This document shows positions 34,360 through 43,334 of a stretch of 64,000 bases of DNA, piece after piece. Numbering within the stretch: position 1 is the stretch's first letter; each line of letters opens with the position of its first letter. The notes below the pieces were generated by a model. The model did no database searches. It saw only the letters and a program-made list of their open reading frames with translations, and was not told the origin of the DNA. Source of the DNA: Microbacterium sp. MYb45 (lineage in GTDB: Bacteria; Actinomycetota; Actinomycetes; Actinomycetales; Microbacteriaceae); assembly GCF_002979655.1 (NCBI RefSeq), contig NZ_PCPG01000003.1:62001-126000 (forward strand), given 5' to 3'. A program made the position numbers and the translations under genes.

Positions 34360-35511
34360 ATGCTGCTCATGCCTCCTTCGTCCTCCGCCGCGCTCGCCGG
34401 CGACCTCGACCGTGCATCACCGCCCGCGCCGGCCGCGCGGAGCAGCCGTCCTTCGCGGCAGTCGTGGTCGACCGTCGCGCCGACGACCCCGGTTCTCGCG
34501 CTGATCGCCGCGATCCTTCTCGTGCTCGTCGTCTCCGCCGCAACCGGACCGGTCGCCGTGAGTGTGGACGAGGCGGCGCGCATCGTGATCGGACACCTCG
34601 TTCCCGGGATGCCGTGGATGTCGGACGGCAGTCTGTCGACGCTGCAGGACCAGGCGGTGTGGCAGTTCCGCCTGCCCCGTGCCCTCCTCGCCGGGCTCGC
34701 CGGTGCCGGACTCGCGCTGGCCGGGGCGATCATGCAGGTCGTCGTCCGCAACCCGCTCGCCGAGCCCTACATCCTCGGTGTCTCCTCGGGGGCGAGCGTC
34801 GGTGCCGTGCTCGTCATCGTCTCCGGAGGGGTCGCCCTCGCCGGACTCACGATGAGCGGTGCCGCCTTCCTCGGAGCCGTGGTCGCGTGCGTCCTCGTGG
34901 CCCTCCTCGCCCGGCGCCGAGGGGAACTCTCCCCGACCAGGATGATCCTCGCCGGGGTGGCGCTCGGTTCACTCCTGAGCGCGGTGACGAGCTACCTCAC
35001 CATCACCACCGACGCGCAGAACGTCGTGAGCGTGATGTTCTTCCTGCTCGGAAGCGTGTCGGCGGCGACCATGTCGTCACTGCTGATCCCGGCGATCGCG
35101 CTCATCATCGCCGGCCTCGCGGTGTTCGGCCTCGCTCGGCAGATGAACGCGCTCCTCGCCGGCGACGAGTCGGCACTCGCGGTCGGCGTGCGCACGACGC
35201 GGCTGCGTGCGCTGCTCCTCGTCATCGCGTCGCTGCTCACCGGGGCGATCGTCGCTGTGAGCGGAGGGATCGGCTTCGTCGGGCTCGTCGTGCCGCACGT
35301 CGCTCGGATCCTCGTCGGCTCGGACCACCGTCGGATGCTCCCGATCACCGTTCTCGCGGGGATGCTCTTCCTGATGGTCGCCGACCTGCTGGCGCGCACG
35401 GTGGCGGCTCCGTCGGAGATCCCCCTCGGCATCCTGACCGCATTCGTCGGCGCACCGTTCTTCCTGTGGCTGATGCGCCGCGGCGGCGAGAAGGCGGGGA
35501 TCGACCGATGA
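34360..35511 (+). CDS. FecCD-type ABC permease (siderophore/metallophore import)
   Basis: A 383-aa permease with about ten helices. Start is the ATG at 34360 or 34369. The -10-like site predicts a transcript start at the first of these, so translation may be leaderless. Family landmarks are WQFRLPRALLAGLAGAGLAL, MQVVVRNPLAEPYILGVSSG (the FecCD signature) and GGIGFVGLVVPHVARILVG with the ATPase-contact region. The single permease gene implies a homodimer. It is coupled to the ATPase gene by ATGA. Its metal (iron or zinc) depends on which regulator binds the box upstream. Confidence 0.92.
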   Translation: MLLMPPSSSAALAGDLDRASPPAPAARSSRPSRQSWSTVAPTTPVLALIAAILLVLVVSAATGPVAVSVDEAARIVIGHLVPGMPWMSDGSLSTLQDQAVWQFRLPRALLAGLAGAGLALAGAIMQVVVRNPLAEPYILGVSSGASVGAVLVIVSGGVALAGLTMSGAAFLGAVVACVLVALLARRRGELSPTRMILAGVALGSLLSAVTSYLTITTDAQNVVSVMFFLLGSVSAATMSSLLIPAIALIIAGLAVFGLARQMNALLAGDESALAVGVRTTRLRALLLVIASLLTGAIVAVSGGIGFVGLVVPHVARILVGSDHRRMLPITVLAGMLFLMVADLLARTVAAPSEIPLGILTAFVGAPFFLWLMRRGGEKAGIDR

Positions 35512-36320
35512 CCATCGCCTTCCACGGCGTCGACGTCGCGCGCGGGAACCGAACCGTGCTCCACGGGGTCGACCTGACGATCGGCATCGGCAGGATCGTC
35601 GGTCTCGTCGGCCCCAACGGCAGCGGCAAGTCGACTCTGCTGCGCACGCTCTTCTCCGGACGACGGCCCCTGCGCGGACACGTCACCGTCGATGGCGCCG
35701 ACGTGGCGGGGTTCGCTCCGAGGGCGCTGGCCCGGACCGTCTCGGTGATGCTGCAGGACGCGCCGTCCGAGTTCGACCTCACGGTGCGCGAGACCGTGCT
35801 CGTCGGCCGCGCCCCGCATCGTCCACCGTTCACGCGTGATTCTCCCGACGACCATCGCATCGTCGATGAGTCCCTCCGTGCGGCGGATGTCGCCGACCTC
35901 GGCGACCGGCTGATGCGTCAGCTCTCCGGCGGGCAGCGGCAGCGGGTGATGTTGGCGCGGGCTCTCGCGCAGGACGGCGAGATCCTCATCCTCGACGAGC
36001 CGACCAACCACCTCGACATCGCCCACCAGCTCGACCTGATGCGCGTCGTCTCCGGCCTGGGAAAAACGGTGGTCGCCGCGCTGCATGACCTGAACATCGC
36101 GGCGTCGTTCTGCGATGACATCGCCGTGCTCGACGAGGGGCGGCTGGTCGCCTTCGGGGCGGCGGACACCGTGCTGACCCCGGAGCTGGTGAGCGACGTG
36201 TTCCGCGTGACCGCCCGCGTTGCCCGCGAAGAGGGCACCGGCGCCCGTGCAATGACATTCCACCCCCGAACCCCCTTCGACGGGACCCGCCCGTCGGCAT
36301 CACCGAGGAGAACCGAATGA
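35508..36320 (+). CDS. FecE-type ABC ATPase
   Basis: A 270-aa ATPase for the FecCD-type importer. Walker A is GPNGSGKSTLL, signature LSGGQRQRVMLARAL, Walker B ILILDEPTNHLD and H-loop ALHDLNIAASF. The tail after residue 235 (GTGARAMTFHPRTPFDG) is the usual regulatory extension. It starts inside the permease stop and ends overlapping the binding-protein start, so it is the middle gene of a coupled three-gene operon. Confidence 0.94.
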   Translation: MTIAFHGVDVARGNRTVLHGVDLTIGIGRIVGLVGPNGSGKSTLLRTLFSGRRPLRGHVTVDGADVAGFAPRALARTVSVMLQDAPSEFDLTVRETVLVGRAPHRPPFTRDSPDDHRIVDESLRAADVADLGDRLMRQLSGGQRQRVMLARALAQDGEILILDEPTNHLDIAHQLDLMRVVSGLGKTVVAALHDLNIAASFCDDIAVLDEGRLVAFGAADTVLTPELVSDVFRVTARVAREEGTGARAMTFHPRTPFDGTRPSASPRRTE

Positions 36321-37333
36321 CATCCCGAAATCGATCCGCCCGCATTCTCGTGACGGCGCTCGGAGGGGCGACCCTCCTCGGCCTGACCGGCTGCGGCACA
36401 GGCGTCACCGCGGCCGCGCCCACGCAATCGGCGGATACGGCCGTCACGATCGAGAACTGCGGACGGAGCGTCGTCGTGCCGGAGCCTCCGTCCGCCGTGG
36501 TCGGCCTGCACCCGTCGCAGACCGAGTCGCTGCTGCGCCTCGGCCTGGCGGATCGTCTCGTCGGGCAGGCGCAGGCGACCGTGCAGGCCTTGCCGGACGA
36601 CGTCGCCGCCCTCGCGGAAGGGATCCCGGTGCTCGGCGCCGACACCCCGCCGAACCGCGAGACCCTGCTCGCCGCCGAGCCCGACTTCGTGTACTCGCCG
36701 ACGACCTACGAGTTCACCGCGGAGCAGGGGTTCGCGAGCCTCGAGCAGCTCGAAGAGGCGGGGGTCGCCGCCTACGTCGCCACCGGCGGCTGCTTCGATC
36801 GGCGCATGGAGGGAACCGTCGACGACCTCTTCGGCGACCTCGAGAACCTCGGCGCGATCTTCGGCGTCGAGCAGGAGGCTGCGGCGCTCATCGAGGACGC
36901 GGAGGCCGACCTCGCCGAGGTCGATGCGGCTGTCGAGGAGGTCGACGAGCGGCTGCGCGTGGCGCAGGTGTACGTCGACGGCACGACTCTGACCGCGATC
37001 GGCGCGGGCATCGAGTACGACATCCTGCGGCGTGCGGGCGCCGAGGCCGTGTTCACCCCGGAGGACCCGGCCTTCGCCGACTTCTTCGCCGCCGAGATCA
37101 CCCCGGAGGCGCTCGCGGCCGCGGCCCCGGACGCACTCGTCTTCGCCGCGACCGACCCCGCGCACGAGGCCGCCGCGCGCGCGTACCTCACTGCGACGTT
37201 CCCGGATATGCCGGCGGTGCAGGAGGAGCGGCTGATCGCCATCTCCACCTCGGACACCTTCCCCGGCACGCTCGGGAACATCTCGGTCGTCCACAGGATC
37301 GCGCAGGCGCTGTACCCCGACGCCTTCGCCTGA
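36317..37333 (+). CDS. Siderophore/metallophore-binding lipoprotein (FecB/BtuF type)
   Basis: A 338-aa class III binding protein. The signal ends at the lipobox LGLTGC. IENCGRSVVVPEPPSAVVGL and the LHPSQTESLLRLGLADRLVG segment form the N-lobe. A long backbone helix lies near residues 190-215 (AEADLAEVDAAVEEVDERL). Two conserved Glu used to dock on the permease are likely in ETLLAAEPDF and the C-lobe. In this operon the binding protein comes last, unlike the 51 kb operon. An unusual Cys appears in TGGCFDRRMEG. The ligand is unknown. Confidence 0.9.
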   Translation: MTSRNRSARILVTALGGATLLGLTGCGTGVTAAAPTQSADTAVTIENCGRSVVVPEPPSAVVGLHPSQTESLLRLGLADRLVGQAQATVQALPDDVAALAEGIPVLGADTPPNRETLLAAEPDFVYSPTTYEFTAEQGFASLEQLEEAGVAAYVATGGCFDRRMEGTVDDLFGDLENLGAIFGVEQEAAALIEDAEADLAEVDAAVEEVDERLRVAQVYVDGTTLTAIGAGIEYDILRRAGAEAVFTPEDPAFADFFAAEITPEALAAAAPDALVFAATDPAHEAAARAYLTATFPDMPAVQEERLIAISTSDTFPGTLGNISVVHRIAQALYPDAFA

Positions 37334-37503
37334 GCGCCGTGCCGGGGGCCCGGACCTTGCGCGCGATGCGTGCGGTCCGGGCCATCGTGCGTCGGGGGCT
37401 CTTCGCCCTCGGGCGGTGAGCTCCGGATCGGGAGGAGATTCTCGCGCGAAGCATCCGCCCGCACAGGAGGTCTCCGCCCCAGGCGTTCGCGGGCCGCGGA
37501 GCG

Positions 37504-40038
37504 CTACAGCCGGTCGACGCCTGTCACGGTGACGACGGCCTGACCCGCTTCGTCGGATGCGGCGAGGTCGATCGTCGCGGTGATACCCCAGTCGTGGTCG
37601 CCGGCGGGGTCGTCGAAGATCTGTCGCGCGGTCCACGAGGTGGTGCTCTCGGTGAGGATCAGCAGCTTCGAGCTGCGTGCGTCTGCGCCGGTGAGGATCT
37701 CGTCGTGGTCGTCGTAGTAGCCGTCGAGCGCGTCCGACCAGGCATCGGCGCCGAAGCCGGGATCGAGTTCGGCGAGGGCGGTCACGTCTTCTCGCGCCGC
37801 GAGCTGCACGCGGCGGAACAGCTCGTTGCGCACCAGGATGCGGAAGGCGCGGATGTTGCTCGTGAGGCGCTTCGGCGCGGGCGGGACGATCGGCTCGTCG
37901 GGGGCGTGCGGATCGAAGCGGCCGTTGTCGACCCCGGCGATCAGCTCCTCCCACTCGTCGAGCAGGCTGGAGTCGACCTGGCGGACGAGCTCGCCGAGCC
38001 ACTCGATGAGGTCGCGCAGGTCCTCGTCCTTGAGCTCTTCCGGGATGGTCTGGGATGCCGCACGGTAGGCGTCGGAGAGATAGCGCAGGACCACGCCCTC
38101 GGAGCGGGCGATCTTGTAGTAGGCGACATATTCCCCGAACGACATGGCCCGCTCGTACATGTCGCGTACGACCGACTTGGGGTGCAGTTCGAAGTCGCGG
38201 ATCCACGGCTGAGCGGCGCTGAACGTCTCGAACGCGGCCGTCAGCAGCTCGTCGAGCGGCTTCGGATACGTGATCTGCTCGAGCAGCTCCATCCGCTCGT
38301 CGTACTCGATGCCCTCCGACTTCATCGCGGCGACCGCCTCACCGCGGGCGAGGAACTCCTGCTGACTGAGCACGGCACGCGGATCGTCGAGCGTGGCCTC
38401 GACGATCGAGATCATGTCGAGCGCGTAGGAGCGGGTGCCCGTGCCGGCGGCCGGATCGGGATCGAGCAGCTCGAACGCCGCGAGAGCGAACGGCGACAGC
38501 GGCTGGTTGAGCGCGAAGTTCGGCTGCAGGTCGACCGTCAGGCGGATGTCGCCCTCCGGAGTCTTCTCGACGATGCCGGATTCGCGGAGCGTGCGGTAGA
38601 TGCCGATGGCTCGGAGCGCGAGCTCGCGCTGGCGTTTCCGCGGCTCGTGATTGTCGTATACGAGCGCGCGCATATTCGCGAAGACGTCGCCACCACGGGC
38701 GATCACGTTCAGCATCATGGCGCTCGTGATCTGCATGTGCGAGGTCAGGGTCTCCGGCACCGCGTCGATGAGCTTGCGGAAAGACGGCTCGCCCCACGAG
38801 ACGAAGCCGTCTGGCGCCTTCTTGCGCACGATCTTGCGCTTCTTCTTCGGGTCGTCGCCGGCCTTCTTGACCGCGGCGACGTTCTCGCTCTCGTGCTCAG
38901 GGGCTTGGGCGACCACGGTGCCGGCGGTGTCGTATCCCGCTCGTCCTGCACGTCCGGCGATCTGATGGAACTCGCGGGCGTTCAGCTGCCGCATCCGCGT
39001 GCCGTCGAACTTGGTGAGCGCAGTGAGCAGCACCGTGCGGATCGGCACGTTGATGCCGACGCCGAGAGTGTCGGTGCCGCAGATCACGCGCAGCAGTCCG
39101 CGTTGGGCGAGCTGCTCGACGAGGCGCCGATACTTCGGCAGCATCCCGGCGTGGTGCACGCCGATCCCGGCGCGGAGGAAGCGTGAGAGCGTCTTGCCGA
39201 ATGCGGTCGTGAAGCGGAACTCGGCGATCAGCGCCGCGATCTCGTCCCGCTGCTCGCGCGTGGCGACCTTCGTGCTCGACAGTGCCTGCGCACGCTCCAT
39301 CGCCGCCGCCTGCGAGAAGTGCACGACGTAGATCGGCGCCTGCCCGGTGTTCAGCAGGTCGTCGATGGTCTCGTGGATCGGGGTCGTCTCGTAGAAGAAG
39401 TGCAGAGGGACGGGACGCTCGACGCCCGTGACCGTCGCCGTCTCGCGACCGGTGCGGCGGGTGAGGTCGGCAGCCAGCTCGGTGACGTCGCCGAGGGTTG
39501 CCGACATCAGGATGAACTGCGCCTGCGGCAGCTCGAGCAGCGGAACCTGCCACGCCCACCCGCGGTCGGGGTCGGCGTAGAAGTGGAACTCGTCCATCAC
39601 GACCTGTCCGACGTCGGCATCCGTGCCCTGACGCAACGAGAGGTTGGCGAGGATCTCGGCGGTGCAGCAGATGATCGGGGCGTCGGCGTTGACCGAGGAA
39701 TCACCCGTGACCATGCCGACGTTCTCGGCGCCGAACACATCGACCAGTGCGAAGAACTTCTCGCTCACCAGGGCTTTGATGGGAGCGGTGTAGTAGCTGC
39801 GGCGTCCGGCGACGAGGGCGGCGAAGTGCGCGCCGATCGCCACGAGCGACTTGCCGGTGCCCGTGGGCGTCGAGAGGATCAGGTTGTTGCCGGAGACGAT
39901 CTCGATGACCGCCTCGTCCTGCGCGGGATAGAGGCTGATGCCGGTCGACTCCGCCCACTCGACGAAGGCGAGGTAGACGGCATCCGGATCCGCGGCGTCC
40001 GGAACGAGGGCGGGATCGAGCCGCGGAGAGGAAGTCAT
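37504..40038 (-). CDS. DEAD/DEAH-box helicase (Ski2-like, DUF3516 type)
   Basis: An 844-aa superfamily 2 helicase. Q-like region YPAQDEAVIEIV, Walker A STPTGTGKSLVAIG, motif Ib TAPIKALVSEKFFALV, motif II DEFHFY (variant DExH), motif III LMSATLGDV and motif VI QIAGRAGRAGYD lie in residues 1-430. A basic insert (KKKRKIVRKKAPDGFVSW) follows, and the C-terminal about 350 residues match the DUF3516 extension of actinobacterial helicases. The likely role is RNA or structured nucleic-acid unwinding. The exact substrate is not known. It stands alone; the next gene on the same strand is deoD. Confidence 0.9.
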   Translation of the reverse strand: MTSSPRLDPALVPDAADPDAVYLAFVEWAESTGISLYPAQDEAVIEIVSGNNLILSTPTGTGKSLVAIGAHFAALVAGRRSYYTAPIKALVSEKFFALVDVFGAENVGMVTGDSSVNADAPIICCTAEILANLSLRQGTDADVGQVVMDEFHFYADPDRGWAWQVPLLELPQAQFILMSATLGDVTELAADLTRRTGRETATVTGVERPVPLHFFYETTPIHETIDDLLNTGQAPIYVVHFSQAAAMERAQALSSTKVATREQRDEIAALIAEFRFTTAFGKTLSRFLRAGIGVHHAGMLPKYRRLVEQLAQRGLLRVICGTDTLGVGINVPIRTVLLTALTKFDGTRMRQLNAREFHQIAGRAGRAGYDTAGTVVAQAPEHESENVAAVKKAGDDPKKKRKIVRKKAPDGFVSWGEPSFRKLIDAVPETLTSHMQITSAMMLNVIARGGDVFANMRALVYDNHEPRKRQRELALRAIGIYRTLRESGIVEKTPEGDIRLTVDLQPNFALNQPLSPFALAAFELLDPDPAAGTGTRSYALDMISIVEATLDDPRAVLSQQEFLARGEAVAAMKSEGIEYDERMELLEQITYPKPLDELLTAAFETFSAAQPWIRDFELHPKSVVRDMYERAMSFGEYVAYYKIARSEGVVLRYLSDAYRAASQTIPEELKDEDLRDLIEWLGELVRQVDSSLLDEWEELIAGVDNGRFDPHAPDEPIVPPAPKRLTSNIRAFRILVRNELFRRVQLAAREDVTALAELDPGFGADAWSDALDGYYDDHDEILTGADARSSKLLILTESTTSWTARQIFDDPAGDHDWGITATIDLAASDEAGQAVVTVTGVDRL

Positions 40039-40080
40039 GGTCCCTCGATCATCCCATCCGCGAGGACGGGCCAGACCGGT

Positions 40081-40794
40081 TCAGACTGCGGTGGCGGCGC
40101 GCAGGGCGATGCGGATCATGTCGCCGAAGGTCTGCTCGCGCTCCTGCGCCGTGGTCTCCTCGCCCGTGACGATGTGGTCGCTGACCGTGCAGATGGCGAG
40201 TGCGCGCCGACGGTAGTAGGCCGCGAGGGTGTAGAGCCCGGCCGCCTCCATCTCGACGCCCAGGATGCCGTGCTGCACGAACGGCTCCGTGAGCTCGGGG
40301 CGGGTGCTGTAGAACTGGTCGCTCGAGAACAGCTGCCCGACGTGCACGGTCGACTCGAGGTCTTCCGCCTCGCTCGCCTCCACCGCCGCGCGCAGGAGCC
40401 CGAAGTCCGCGACCGGCGCGTAGTCGAGTCCGTGGAAGCGCACGCGGTTGATGCCGGAATCCGTGGAAGCCCCGTTGGCGATGATGATGTCGCGCACCTT
40501 GACGCGCTCGGTCAGCGCCCCGCACGACCCGACCCGCACGATCGTCTGCACGTCGTAGGAGTCGAACAGCTCGTTGGCGTAGATCGCCATCGACGGCTGG
40601 CCCATGCCGGAACCCTGCACCGAGATGCGGTGCCCCTCCCACGTGCCGGTGAAGCCCAGCATGCCGCGCGTCTCGGTGTACAGCTCGGCGTTCTCGAGGA
40701 ACGTCTCGGCGATCCACTTCGCTCGCAGCGGGTCGCCGGGAAACAGGACGATGGGGGCGATCTGGCCGGGCTCAGCGGCGATGTGCGTGCTCAT
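40081..40794 (-). CDS. deoD: Purine-nucleoside phosphorylase (DeoD type)
   Basis: A 237-aa hexameric-type phosphorylase that splits purine nucleosides with phosphate. [19 protein letters not shown] starts the family (GDP...A phosphate site). [44 protein letters not shown], and [20 protein letters not shown] with [12 protein letters not shown] supply nucleoside contacts and the Asp that selects purines. Start is the ATG at 40794 ([20 protein letters not shown]). It is downstream of the roadblock/GTPase genes on the same strand. Confidence 0.95.
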   Translation of the reverse strand: MSTHIAAEPGQIAPIVLFPGDPLRAKWIAETFLENAELYTETRGMLGFTGTWEGHRISVQGSGMGQPSMAIYANELFDSYDVQTIVRVGSCGALTERVKVRDIIIANGASTDSGINRVRFHGLDYAPVADFGLLRAAVEASEAEDLESTVHVGQLFSSDQFYSTRPELTEPFVQHGILGVEMEAAGLYTLAAYYRRRALAICTVSDHIVTGEETTAQEREQTFGDMIRIALRAATAV

Positions 40795-40823
40795 CGCCCC
40801 AGCGTAGCCAGCGACCCCATGCC

Positions 40824-41360
40824 TCAGCCGGGGGTTCCGGCGAGCCCGAGCGCGGTGATGAGCTCGTACGCCGCCGAGCGCGCCTGCACGATCACGGTGC
40901 CGACCTGGACTCCGGCCGCCGACACCGACAGGAGCAACTGGCCGTAGGGCGCCAGGACGAAGCTGAGCAACGAGAGCTGGCTCTGACCGATCGACACCGA
41001 CACGACGGCCGACAGGCTCGGTTCGGTTCCCCCGGAGATGATCTCGGCCTCGGCCCTGGCTACGCCGAACAGCGAACCGTTGATCGCCGCCAGCCGCTCT
41101 CCCGTCTCGTCCCGTGCGCCGACGGAGGCGATGTGCAGGCCGTCGGCGGTCGAGAGGACAGCCGTCGTCAGCTCCGGGAAGCGCTCTTGGAGATGACGCA
41201 GTCGGGTGAGAGCGGCCTGGCTCACCACGCTCGACCAGAGCTCCCAGTGCGCCGCGATCTCCGGATGCATGAGCACGGGGTCGCCACCGTAGGTCGCGTC
41301 GTGCCGATGTGCAGCGTCGTGGGAGAGAGGGGGGTGGTCTGTTCGGTTGTGTGTGTTCAC
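40824..41360 (-). CDS. Roadblock/LC7-like protein, partner of small GTPase
   Basis: A 178-aa protein. The first about 55 residues are a His-rich, probably disordered start and a helix ([20 protein letters not shown]). The rest fits the roadblock/LC7 fold: [55 protein letters not shown]. Such proteins bind Ras-like GTPases as activators or scaffolds (MglB, CvnB). The start overlaps the GTPase stop (ATGA), so the two are co-translated. It is more diverged than the other roadblock gene in the operon. Confidence 0.72.
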   Translation of the reverse strand: MNTHNRTDHPPLSHDAAHRHDATYGGDPVLMHPEIAAHWELWSSVVSQAALTRLRHLQERFPELTTAVLSTADGLHIASVGARDETGERLAAINGSLFGVARAEAEIISGGTEPSLSAVVSVSIGQSQLSLLSFVLAPYGQLLLSVSAAGVQVGTVIVQARSAAYELITALGLAGTPG

Positions 41361-41959
41361 GACTCTTCTTCCGGAAGATCAAGGGCCACGCAGGCGACTC
41401 GCATCACGCTGTCGCGATCGCGCGCGTCGGCGACATGAACGCGGTTCGGGGAGATGCCGTATCGCGCCAGGACCTCGGTGAGCTCCTGGCGCACCGTGGG
41501 CAGCGCCTCTTCCTCACAGTGGCTCACCGCGATGACCATTCGTTGGCCGTCGCCGGCGAACCGCGGAATCCATGTGGCGGCATCGGCGGCGAGGTGTGGC
41601 CGGTCGGCACGAAGCCAGAGCAGGATGCGCGTGTCTGCCGTCGAGGATCTGCGGCGGGCGGGAGCGAAGCGGTCTTGCCCGGGAACCCCGATGAGCGTGA
41701 CGGCGATCTCGGGCGTGGGTTTCCACGCGCCGTAGTCGAGGCCCACCGTGGTGGTGGTCTTCTCGCCGTCGCCGTACTCCGCCGATCCGGCCGAGATGGG
41801 AACGTCGGTGTCGACCGGCGGGACGTCACTCAGCGCCCGGACAGCCGTCGTCTTCCCCGCCCCGACCGGCCCGGCGAAGATGAGCCGGTAACGGTTCGGC
41901 AGATTCACGTGCCGCCAGCGCGCGCGCCGCATCGGTGTCTCCACCGACGCGGAGCGCAC
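41357..41959 (-). CDS. Small Ras/Arf-like GTPase (MglA/CvnD-like)
   Basis: A GTPase of about 200 aa. I choose the GTG at 41959 (GAGGAG about 9 bases upstream). The ATG at 41932 is the alternative. The P-loop is [16 protein letters not shown], the switch I Thr lies in [13 protein letters not shown], and the G3-like site is [18 protein letters not shown] (DxxG replaced by VPGQ, as in Gtr/CvnD-type GTPases). [15 protein letters not shown] is the G4 position, where NKxD is changed to SHCE. The operon is roadblock-GTPase-roadblock, like part of a Streptomyces conservon (cvn), but without the kinase and CvnC genes. Confidence 0.85.
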   Translation of the reverse strand: MRSASVETPMRRARWRHVNLPNRYRLIFAGPVGAGKTTAVRALSDVPPVDTDVPISAGSAEYGDGEKTTTTVGLDYGAWKPTPEIAVTLIGVPGQDRFAPARRRSSTADTRILLWLRADRPHLAADAATWIPRFAGDGQRMVIAVSHCEEEALPTVRQELTEVLARYGISPNRVHVADARDRDSVMRVACVALDLPEEES

Positions 41960-42003
41960 CCACGAGATCTCCTCGAGGCCGTCGCTGCGCACGGCCTCCC
42001 TGG

Positions 42004-42375
42004 TCAAGTGTTCAGGGCCGCCACGTGGCGGTTGACGGCAGAACGGAGAAGCGCGAGGTTGGTCGCCTGGCGGTCGGCAGCGAGATAGATGAACATCTCG
42101 TCGGTGATCATCTTGAGCAGGTGGAGCTGCGTGTCGAGCGTGAGCAGCATGTCCTCGAGGGTCGCGTCGAGGCCGAGCGCCTCGATCGTGCGCATCTTGT
42201 TCTTGACGATCTCGCTGTTGTACGCGCTCGCCACGTCGAGGTCGAAGTCCGGTCGGACCGAGCTCGAGGCGAGCGGCATCCCGGACTCCAGATCGACGAC
42301 GGAGGCGCCGATGAAGCCGTTGATGTCGCGCGCGATGTCGGCGATGAGTGTGTTCAGTTCGTCTTGCGTGGTCAT
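42004..42375 (-). CDS. Roadblock/LC7 domain protein (MglB/CvnB-like)
   Basis: A 123-aa roadblock protein, first gene of the three-gene operon, starting MTTQDELNTLIADIARDING. The fold is clear: FIGASVVDLESGMPLASSS, a long middle helix (VASAYNSEIVKNKMRTIEAL) and LEDMLLTLDTQLHLLKMITD with MFIYLAAD. In MglB and CvnB this domain acts on a Ras-like GTPase. It is followed 44 bases later by the GTPase gene. The length is typical (about 120 aa). Confidence 0.85.
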   Translation of the reverse strand: MTTQDELNTLIADIARDINGFIGASVVDLESGMPLASSSVRPDFDLDVASAYNSEIVKNKMRTIEALGLDATLEDMLLTLDTQLHLLKMITDEMFIYLAADRQATNLALLRSAVNRHVAALNT

Positions 42376-42534
42376 GTTGCTCCCCAGGTCGTGTCGCGCG
42401 CGGCAGAGACCGCCCCATGCGATCACCCCAGAGCCCCCGCGACTCATAAAGTGTATAACGTTACTGGCTCAAATGCGGAATCGGGGCGGGACACGCCTGC
42501 CGTCACCGAGGCGGATGCCGGGTCAAGCGAGTTC

Positions 42535-42603
42535 CGAAGGAGAACTCACGCAATGAAGGAGTGGATCCCGGATGCTCTCCTTCAGAGCGTGAGATCTCCT
42601 TCG
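42535..42603. repeat. Nested intergenic inverted repeat, GAAGGAG core, copy 2
   Basis: A nearly complete 27-bp hairpin made of three stems: CGAAGGAGA (42535-42543) with TCTCCTTCG (42595-42603), CTCACGC (42545-42551) with GCGTGAG (42587-42593), and TGAAGGAG (42554-42561) with CTCCTTCA (42577-42584). The core GAAGGAG appears twice direct and twice inverted, as at 9114-9192. It is in the 267-base gap between two minus-strand genes. Confidence 0.8.
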
Positions 42604-42642
42604 CGCCAGGTGGGTGGCAGCACGCTGCAACCCTGAACGCGC

Positions 42643-43311
42643 TCAGCCCTCGCGGCGCCGCACGAGCTCGCCGATCCACAGCGGCGCGAACGGCGAGGTG
42701 CAGCCGGGCGCGGTGGGGTAGTCCGCGAGGACCTGCAGGCGCTCCCCGATCTCCAGCGCGCTCGCGCGGTACTCCGGGTGGAAGATGCCGATGTTGGCGA
42801 GGGTCTCGTTCATCGCCCACTGCAGACGCGACGGCGCATCCTTCATATCCCGCTCGATGAGGTCGAGCAGGTGCGGCAGGTCCAGGCCGTCCGCGTCCTT
42901 CATCACGCGCACGGTCGTGAGCGACCAGGCGGCCGCGGCCACCGTGGGGTCGGCGTCGTCGAACCAACGCAGCCGCAGCTCTTCCGCGAGCGGCGTCTTC
43001 TTGGCGACGTAGTTCACGAACCAGTCGTTGACCTTCGGCGGGCGGGTCTCGCGCAGCATGGCGTCGAGTTCGTCGGCGCTGAAGTCGCGGGGGCGGCAGA
43101 TCAGCAGGGCCAGCAGTCGCGCCGGGGTCTCGCCGGTCGCCCAGAGCTCTTCCGCGAGCGGCTGGTCGGTCTTGATCCGCTTCGCGAGCGCGCGCATCCG
43201 GCTGAGGTTGATGCCGTGGTCGTCGCCGCGCTTCTCGTTGGCGGCGCGCATCTTCGGATCTTCCAGTGCGGCGAGCTCGCCCAGGGCCTCCGCGACGGTC
43301 ATGTCGGACAT
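42643..43311 (-). CDS. DNA alkylation repair protein (AlkD/AlkC-like HEAT protein)
   Basis: A 222-aa all-helical protein of the AlkD family, starting MSDMTVAEALGELAALEDPK. HEAT-repeat helices run through the protein: GINLSRMRALAKRIKTDQPL, LAEELWATGETPARLLALLI, VNDWFVNYVAKKTPLAEE and DLPHLLDLIERDMKDAP with the helix AMNETLANIGI. AlkD removes N3- and N7-alkylated bases without flipping. The catalytic Asp/Arg/Trp cannot be confirmed without alignment. It is independent of neighbours and is followed closely by the FUSC gene upstream. Confidence 0.8.
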   Translation of the reverse strand: MSDMTVAEALGELAALEDPKMRAANEKRGDDHGINLSRMRALAKRIKTDQPLAEELWATGETPARLLALLICRPRDFSADELDAMLRETRPPKVNDWFVNYVAKKTPLAEELRLRWFDDADPTVAAAAWSLTTVRVMKDADGLDLPHLLDLIERDMKDAPSRLQWAMNETLANIGIFHPEYRASALEIGERLQVLADYPTAPGCTSPFAPLWIGELVRRREG

Positions 43312-43334
43312 GCCACCAGCGTAGGCGGAGTCGG

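Noticed and set aside
37334..37503. Possible small gene between the FecB-type protein and the helicase
   Set aside because: The 170 bases hold only short frames with no ribosome site or recognisable motif. I see nothing clear in this gap.
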